10,211 nt of DNA, taken from assembly GCA_007136595.1 (NCBI GenBank), contig SLGQ01000148.1:1-10211 (forward strand), in the 5' to 3' direction. A model generated the notes under the pieces. That model was not told where the DNA came from. It searched no databases and saw only the letters and a list, made by a program, of their open reading frames with translations. Made by a program: the position numbers and the translations under genes. Origin of the DNA: Candidatus Sumerlaeota bacterium. GTDB lineage: Bacteria; UBP6; UBA1177. Numbering within the stretch: position 1 is the first letter of the stretch; each line of letters opens with the position of its first letter. Shown here piece after piece: positions 6,406 through 10,211 of this stretch.

Positions 6406-7542
6406 TCAGATTCTGTTTAAAACCCTTTCCAGCCGGGAAACGAGCTCTTCTGTTTGCCAGTTATTTCCGATTGTTATCCTGAAGAAGCCGGGAAGATTCT
6501 TAAAAGAACTTCTGTCTCTGACAAATATATATTCATTTTCCATTTCTTTAAGCAGAAGCTCGAGCTTCGGGTGCTGTACCATTATATAATTTGCCGCACT
6601 GTCATAAGCGGTAATATTTTTCTTTCTGAAGTAATCCAGTAAAATGATTTTGCTTGCTTCTACTTCCCGGACATATCTTTTCATGTATTCAATATCTCCC
6701 AAAGCTGCAGAAGCGGCAACCTGAGCAAGAGTGCTTACACTTTTCGGGTTTAGAACTTTTGAAAGCTCTTTTACTGTCAAATGGTTCGTTACCAGGTATC
6801 CAACTCTTAATCCTGCAAGAGCCCATGCTTTTGAAAGAGTCCTTGTTACAATGAGATTCGGATATGTTTCAATGAGGTCGGCAACAGTTTTTTCCGAAAA
6901 CTCAAAATAAGCTTCGTCAACAAGAATGACAGCATCTTTGACGATAGAGCAGAGGGTTTTTATTTGTTTGCGGGATATTAAAACCCCGGTCGGATTATTT
7001 GGATTTACTATGTAAACAAGTTTAGTTTCAGGAGTTACATTGTTGATAATGGATGTTATATCAGGTTTGAAAGGATCGGGTGTTTCCACTTTTTTAAGAA
7101 CCGCTCCTCTGGATTGCACATAAGTTACAAAGTGGGTGTAAGTGGGGTAAGGAACAAGAACATGATCGCCGGGATCAAGGAAAACTTTGCATATAAGCTC
7201 TAGAGCATCGTCGCTTCCATTGGTTACAAGGATTTCATTTACTGATCTGCCTGAATAGATAGCCAGATGCGAAGCAAGTTTTTTGCTGTAAAGTTCAGGA
7301 TACCAGTTCAGAAGGTTCATGTCTTTTTCAAGAGCATCCTGGATCGCTTCTTTTACAGCCGGAGAAGGTGGTATAGTTGATTCATTCCAGTCCAGTTTTA
7401 AGGGGGTGATGTTCCCTTCTTTAAACTCACCGGTTTCTTTGATTTTGTCTCTGCTGCATACAGGAGAGTAAGCCTGAACACTATCAACACAGTTGCTGAC
7501 AAGTTTTTTTTCAGGATTAAGATAAGCAATGTTTCCTTTCAT
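6406..7542 (-). CDS. HisC-like PLP-dependent aminotransferase (histidinol-phosphate aminotransferase family)
   Basis: The 378-residue product is a class I/II (fold type I) aminotransferase. Visible family features are the N-terminal substrate-loop motif LDWNESTIPPSP (50-61), the cofactor phosphate region TNGSDDALEL (107-116), YPTY (132-135), NPNNPTG (180-186) with the PLP-ring Asn, the pyridine-binding Asp in VDEAYFEF (209), the Schiff-base Lys 238 in TLSKAWALAGLRVGY, and the substrate-carboxylate Arg in FFRITIG (355). Histidinol-phosphate aminotransferase is the closest named enzyme. However, no other his gene is nearby, and the usual NENPYGPSP-type loop is changed to NESTIPPSP, so another amino acid or amino-sugar-type substrate is possible. 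It is the first gene downstream of a sigma-54-like promoter. The ATG at 7542 has a weak SD (GAG, eight bases upstream). The sigma factor follows 85 bp downstream. Confidence 0.88.
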   Translation of the reverse strand: MKGNIAYLNPEKKLVSNCVDSVQAYSPVCSRDKIKETGEFKEGNITPLKLDWNESTIPPSPAVKEAIQDALEKDMNLLNWYPELYSKKLASHLAIYSGRSVNEILVTNGSDDALELICKVFLDPGDHVLVPYPTYTHFVTYVQSRGAVLKKVETPDPFKPDITSIINNVTPETKLVYIVNPNNPTGVLISRKQIKTLCSIVKDAVILVDEAYFEFSEKTVADLIETYPNLIVTRTLSKAWALAGLRVGYLVTNHLTVKELSKVLNPKSVSTLAQVAASAALGDIEYMKRYVREVEASKIILLDYFRKKNITAYDSAANYIMVQHPKLELLLKEMENEYIFVRDRSSFKNLPGFFRITIGNNWQTEELVSRLERVLNRI

Positions 7543-7585
7543 TTCAATCTCAATTCATGCAATACAATAAACCATAGTCCCTATA

Positions 7586-7600
7586 GCAAAAAATGTGCCA
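7586..7600 (-). promoter_or_regulatory. Sigma-54 (RpoN) type -24/-12 promoter
   Basis: Read on the minus strand, TGGCAC (7600-7595), five bases, then TTGC (7589-7586) gives the full sigma-54 core consensus with correct GG-to-GC spacing. It is preceded by C and followed by T, as is common. Transcription would begin about twelve bases further on, near 7574, giving a leader of about 32 nt to the aminotransferase ATG at 7542. It lies in an intergenic region and points at the gene. Ten fixed bases match by chance about once per million positions. Confidence 0.75.
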
Positions 7601-7650
7601 GGCTAACGCACTGTATTTGCTGGGTTTAAACTTGGCTGTTTTTGAAAGAT

Positions 7651-7689
7651 ATTTACAAACGGTTAAGATTTTGTAAATAAAATTTACAA
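7651..7689. promoter_or_regulatory. Array of three ATTTACAA half-sites, candidate enhancer/operator
   Basis: There are three copies of one 8-9 bp half-site: ATTTACAAA (7651-7659), TTTGTAAAT (7670-7678, inverted) and ATTTACAA (7682-7689). The last two form the 19-bp dyad TTGTAAATAAAATTTACAA (7671-7689, 8-bp perfect arms, 3-bp centre). The first two form a wider dyad (10-bp arms, 7650-7679). They lie about 80-110 bp upstream of the start predicted from the sigma-54 promoter, the normal place for an activator of that sigma. They are also just past the stop of the LRR gene. A terminator is less likely: the arms are nearly all A/T and no U-run follows. Confidence 0.5.
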
Positions 7690-7701
7690 TTGGGTGCCGG
7701 C

Positions 7702-8748
7702 TTACTTTATTAAGGTTTTATTCCCTTCCTTTAAAAATTTCAACTTGGAGTGATCAGTTGCCGGATTATCTGAAATATCCAGATAATTAAGGTTTTTTAA
7801 TGAAGAAACAGGCGAGATATCGTTGATCTTATTGTTTTTTAAAAGCAGATGCTGTAATTCAGAAAGGGTGGAAAGTGGTTTTAGGTCTTCTATTTGATTG
7901 TCCGAAAGTCCAAGCCAACTCAAAGACCTTAGAGAAGATATGAAACGAATGTCTTTAATTCTGTTGTTTGACATCGCAAGACTTTTAAGGTTTCTCATCC
8001 CTTTTAACGGATTGCCGTTTTCAATTTTATTGTTGTTGAGCCCGAGTCTTGAAAGCAGCCTGAGGTTTTTCAGAGGTGCAATTGTCGTTATGTTGTTTCC
8101 GCCAAGTTCAAGATGAGTTACCCATGTCATTCCTGATAAAGGGGAGAGATTTGAAATTTGATTGTTATCAGCCCATATCCAACTCAGTTTTCTAAGTTTG
8201 GACAAGTGTGAGATGTCCGATATTTTGTTTCTGCTTATCGCAACAGCTTCAAGGGATGTTGATCCCGAAAGAGGTGAAATGTCCGAAATGTTGTTGTTTT
8301 CGATCCCGAGTTTTTTTAGTTTTTTCATTTCCGACAAAACACCAATGTTTTCGATCTTGTTGCTTCCTGCACCTAATTCTTCAATGTTTTTAAGGTTTTT
8401 AAGTGGGGATATGTCAGTTATGAAGTTTCCGGTCAACCACAATTTTTTTAATTTTGTGAGGTTTGCTATCGGCTCAACATTATTGATAGAGTTATCTCTG
8501 AGAGATAATGTTTCAAGATTGGAAAGACGATCTATTCCATTAAGGACGAAAATTTCGTGATTGTTGCATTCAAGGTTTGTTATTTTCAATAGGTCTGTTT
8601 CGGAGATCTCACCTTCCCTGGAAGAAAATGAATTTTTGATGCACAACTCCAAGTTAACATCTTTGAAATTAATTGCACCCGCTTCAAGTGAAAATGAAAA
8701 AAGTATTCCCCAAAGCAGACTGGAAATAAAAATAATATTCAACTTCAT
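7702..8748 (-). CDS. Exported leucine-rich-repeat protein (internalin-like, 22-residue repeats)
   Basis: The 348-residue product starts with a signal peptide (about 1-25, MKLNIIFISSLLWGILFSFS then EAGA). An N-terminal cap follows (26-69) with C36 and C61, which could pair. Then come exactly twelve 22-residue leucine-rich repeats (70-333) of the form PLxxLxxLxxLxLxxNxIxDIS, and a short C-terminal cap. The pattern is that of bacterial SDS22-like/internalin repeats, which form a curved solenoid that binds proteins or glycans. There is no lipobox Cys, cell-wall anchor, membrane helix or C-terminal sorting domain, so it is probably periplasmic or secreted. The binding partner is unknown. The SD GGGAG lies nine or so bases before the ATG at 8748. 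It is transcribed away from pyrH and toward the sigma-54-controlled genes, but its own promoter is different (see 8779-8807). Confidence 0.9.
   Translation of the reverse strand: MKLNIIFISSLLWGILFSFSLEAGAINFKDVNLELCIKNSFSSREGEISETDLLKITNLECNNHEIFVLNGIDRLSNLETLSLRDNSINNVEPIANLTKLKKLWLTGNFITDISPLKNLKNIEELGAGSNKIENIGVLSEMKKLKKLGIENNNISDISPLSGSTSLEAVAISRNKISDISHLSKLRKLSWIWADNNQISNLSPLSGMTWVTHLELGGNNITTIAPLKNLRLLSRLGLNNNKIENGNPLKGMRNLKSLAMSNNRIKDIRFISSLRSLSWLGLSDNQIEDLKPLSTLSELQHLLLKNNKINDISPVSSLKNLNYLDISDNPATDHSKLKFLKEGNKTLIK
7750..8541 (-). repeat. Twelve tandem 66-bp leucine-rich-repeat units
   Basis: Residues 70-333 divide into twelve consecutive 22-residue units with no insertion or deletion, so the DNA is an exact 12 x 66-bp periodic array. 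Units are diverged in sequence; positions kept are the Leu/Ile framework, the Asn at unit position 16-17 and a closing DI/NI/DL before PL. This periodicity also makes long spurious open frames on the other strand. Confidence 0.85.
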
Positions 8749-8778
8749 ATCACTACTCTCCCGGCAAAAATTCGCATA

Positions 8779-8807
8779 TAAATACCATAAACAAATCGTC
8801 CAATCAA
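8779..8807 (-). promoter_or_regulatory. Sigma-70 promoter for the LRR gene
   Basis: On the minus strand TTGATT (8807-8802) and TATTTA (8784-8779) are separated by exactly 17 bases, each matching four or more of six consensus positions. Transcription would start near 8772, about 24 bases before the LRR ATG. Confidence 0.45.
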
Positions 8808-8849
8808 GTTTAATAAGCTCAACCGGGCATAATATTTCATTTTAGAGGG

Positions 8850-8884
8850 TGATAAACTTGAAAACTTTTTATCAATACTGTAAT
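8850..8884 (+). promoter_or_regulatory. Possible pyrH promoter with overlapping dyad
   Basis: TTGAAA (8858-8863) and TGTAAT (8879-8884) could be -35 and -10 boxes, though the 15-bp spacing is short. The start would be near 8891, a few dozen bases before pyrH. The -35 box lies inside an inverted repeat, TGATAAA (8850-8856) and TTTATCA (8868-8874), which could serve as an operator. A second -10-like CATAAT is at 8828-8833 without a good -35. Evidence is weak. Confidence 0.3.
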
Positions 8885-8916
8885 CTCTCCGTGAACAATT
8901 GTGACGGGGTGTTGAA

Positions 8917-9627
8917 ATGTATAAAAGAGTGTTGCTTAAAATCAGCGGTGAGGCGTTACTCAGTGATGACGGCAAGCCGATAGATCAGAAGTTTCTTTCC
9001 TATCTTTCAGATGAAATAAAAACGATCCATGATCAGGGAACCGAGATTGCAATAGTGATCGGCGGCGGGAACATTTTTAGAGGATTTACAGCCAACAAAG
9101 AAACCGGGCTTGACAGAGTTACAGGTGATTACATGGGAATGCTTGGAACGGTAATAAACAGTCTTGCTTTGAAAGCCGCTTTTGAAGCGAAAGGTATGGA
9201 TTCCCGTGCAATGTCTGCAATTGAAATAAATAAAGTCGCAGAACCTTTTATTCTTGGAAAAGCTTTAAAACATCTTGAGAAAAAACGGATAATCATTTTT
9301 GCTGCCGGAACGGGGAATCCCTACTTTACAACTGATACCGCCGCTGCATTGAGAGCTGCGGAGATCGGTGCAGATGTTCTTATCAAGGCAACCAAAGTAG
9401 ATGGATTGTATGACAAGGATCCGGCTAAACACGACGATGCAGTTTTAATTAAAAGAGTAACTTACAAAGAGGCAATAGAAAGAAGGCTCCGGGTTATGGA
9501 TATGACAGCTTTTTCTCTTTGCGAAGAAAACAGTCTCCCTGTAAAAATTGTAAATATTTTTAAAAAGGGTAATATGAAGGCAGCTGTAAACGGGGACGAA
9601 GAAGGTAGTTTGATAACGGGCAATTAA
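8917..9627 (+). CDS. pyrH: UMP kinase (uridylate kinase)
   Basis: The 236-residue product phosphorylates UMP to UDP with ATP in pyrimidine nucleotide synthesis. It is the bacterial, amino-acid-kinase-fold enzyme, which normally acts as a cytoplasmic hexamer. Diagnostic segments are LLKISGEAL (6-14, nucleotide phosphate site), IVIGGGNIFRG (46-56), the UMP-site region around DRVTGDYMGMLGTVINSLAL (66-85), FAAGTGNPYFTTDTAAALRA (128-147) and IKATKVDGLYDKDP (155-168). Length equals the family norm and no key residue appears to be missing. The SD GGGG lies eight bases before the ATG. frr follows after 26 bp, the usual pair. The commonly preceding genes rpsB and tsf are absent, their place being taken by a divergent LRR gene, so pyrH-frr must have its own promoter. 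Confidence 0.98.
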   Translation: MYKRVLLKISGEALLSDDGKPIDQKFLSYLSDEIKTIHDQGTEIAIVIGGGNIFRGFTANKETGLDRVTGDYMGMLGTVINSLALKAAFEAKGMDSRAMSAIEINKVAEPFILGKALKHLEKKRIIIFAAGTGNPYFTTDTAAALRAAEIGADVLIKATKVDGLYDKDPAKHDDAVLIKRVTYKEAIERRLRVMDMTAFSLCEENSLPVKIVNIFKKGNMKAAVNGDEEGSLITGN

Positions 9628-9653
9628 AATTTCACAGAATAATGGAGAGTAAA

Positions 9654-10211
9654 ATGTTTGAAGAAAATCTTTTTTTTAAAGAGTTGAAAGAAAAGTTTGA
9701 GAAATCAATAGATGCTTACAAAGGTGAGACAACACAATACCGTACCGGAAAAGCATCACCTAAACTTCTGGATAATATTTTTGTTGATTACTACGGTGCG
9801 AAGACACCTTTGAATCAGCTTGCTTCCATCTCAACTCCCGATCCGAGACTTCTTCTGGTACAGCCTTTTGACAGAAATGTTTTAAAAGACATTGAGTCAG
9901 CTATCAGAAATGCGAACCTCGGTTTTAACCCCATAAATGACGGAGCCAATGTTAAAGTTCCGGTACCTTCACTTACAGAGGAAAGGAGAAAAGATCTTGT
10001 TAAACAGTTAAGCCAGTTAACAGAGAAATACAGAGTGAGCCTGAGAAATTTACGCAGAGACGCACTTACTGAAATAAAGCAGGCTCAAAAAGATAAGGAT
10101 ATTACTGAAGATAATGAAAAGAAATTTTCTGAAAAAGTTCAGAAAGAACTCAATGACTACATAAAAAAACTTGAAGATATTGCAAAAGCCAAGGAAAGTG
10201 ATATTCTGGAA
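9654..10211 (+). CDS. frr: Ribosome recycling factor, cut by the right edge of the window
   Basis: This partial gene encodes 186 codons without a stop. It releases ribosomes from mRNA after termination, together with EF-G. The two-domain family pattern is clear: YRTGKASPKLLDNI (29-42), VDYYGAKTPLNQLASIS (44-60), LLVQPFDRNVLKDIESAI (67-84), NLGFNPINDG (87-96), PSLTEERRKDLVKQL (105-119), and VSLRNLRRDALTEIKQAQKDKDITEDNEKKF across the long-helix domain. The end, KAKESDILE, matches the usual last residues, so only one or a few codons should be missing. The SD GGAGAG lies four to five bases before the ATG. It is co-directional with pyrH, 26 bp apart, and almost certainly in the same operon. Confidence 0.96.
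   Translation, partial: MFEENLFFKELKEKFEKSIDAYKGETTQYRTGKASPKLLDNIFVDYYGAKTPLNQLASISTPDPRLLLVQPFDRNVLKDIESAIRNANLGFNPINDGANVKVPVPSLTEERRKDLVKQLSQLTEKYRVSLRNLRRDALTEIKQAQKDKDITEDNEKKFSEKVQKELNDYIKKLEDIAKAKESDILE

Noticed and set aside
7650..7679. Intrinsic terminator for the LRR gene
   Set aside because: The inverted repeat is almost entirely A/T, has a 10-base loop, and is not followed by a U-tract on the minus strand. An operator/enhancer role fits better.
8162..8560. Open frame of 132 codons on the plus strand inside the LRR gene
   Set aside because: It is the complement of the 66-bp periodic repeats, which keeps an antisense frame open. It has no SD or family resemblance, and the minus-strand LRR protein is clear.
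8745..8975. Minus-strand 76-codon frame across the LRR/pyrH intergenic region
   Set aside because: It overlaps the start of pyrH and the predicted LRR promoter, and has no recognisable features.

Overview
The window is AT-rich bacterial DNA, roughly 35-40% G+C by eye, with clear Shine-Dalgarno (SD) sequences. It carries chromosomal housekeeping genes (pyrH, frr) beside signalling and envelope genes. A membrane-anchored anti-sigma factor, an ECF sigma factor, a chemoreceptor-type signalling protein, a predicted sigma-54 promoter and several exported proteins suggest a motile, probably Gram-negative or diderm bacterium. Two-component-regulator propeller (Reg_prop) plus Y_Y_Y sensors are common in Bacteroidetes/FCB-type lineages and in some spirochaetes and candidate phyla. 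The sequence alone does not fix the phylum. I see no tRNA, rRNA, CRISPR array, insertion sequence or phage gene, and no gene-free stretch over 300 bases (the longest is about 170).

Layout. Positions 1-59 hold the Cys-rich tail of a plus-strand gene that began before the window. A flavodoxin-domain protein with a hydrophobic N-terminus lies on the minus strand (151-735). Divergent from it, on the plus strand, are an EamA/DMT-family transporter (875-1759) and, 45 bp later, a 1045-residue sensor (1805-4942). The sensor has a signal peptide, 14 beta-propeller blade motifs, a Y_Y_Y domain, one membrane helix and a methyl-accepting chemotaxis (MCP) signalling domain. It meets a minus-strand cluster head-on with no bases between the two stop codons. 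That cluster, in order of transcription, is a HisC-like aminotransferase (7542-6406), an ECF sigma factor (6320-5772) and its zinc-finger anti-sigma factor (5779-4943). Upstream of it on the same strand is an exported leucine-rich-repeat protein of exactly twelve 22-residue repeats (8748-7702). On the plus strand at the right end are pyrH (UMP kinase, 8917-9627) and frr (ribosome recycling factor, from 9654, cut by the window edge).

Most notable points. (1) Between the LRR gene and the aminotransferase is a full sigma-54 type -24/-12 element (TGGCAC-N5-TTGC) with an ordinary leader of about 30 nt. About 80-110 bp further upstream are three half-sites of the form ATTTACAA, two of them making a 19-bp dyad, as expected for an enhancer-binding activator. 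If transcription reads through, sigma-54 would also drive the ECF sigma/anti-sigma pair, giving a sigma cascade. (2) The propeller/Y_Y_Y periplasmic sensor normally feeds a histidine kinase (hybrid two-component systems), but here it feeds an MCP output. The linker still looks kinase-type and I see no HAMP domain. (3) The anti-sigma factor has the Cys-His-Cys-Cys spacing of the redox-sensing anti-sigma factor RsrA, but it is membrane-anchored with an outer domain.
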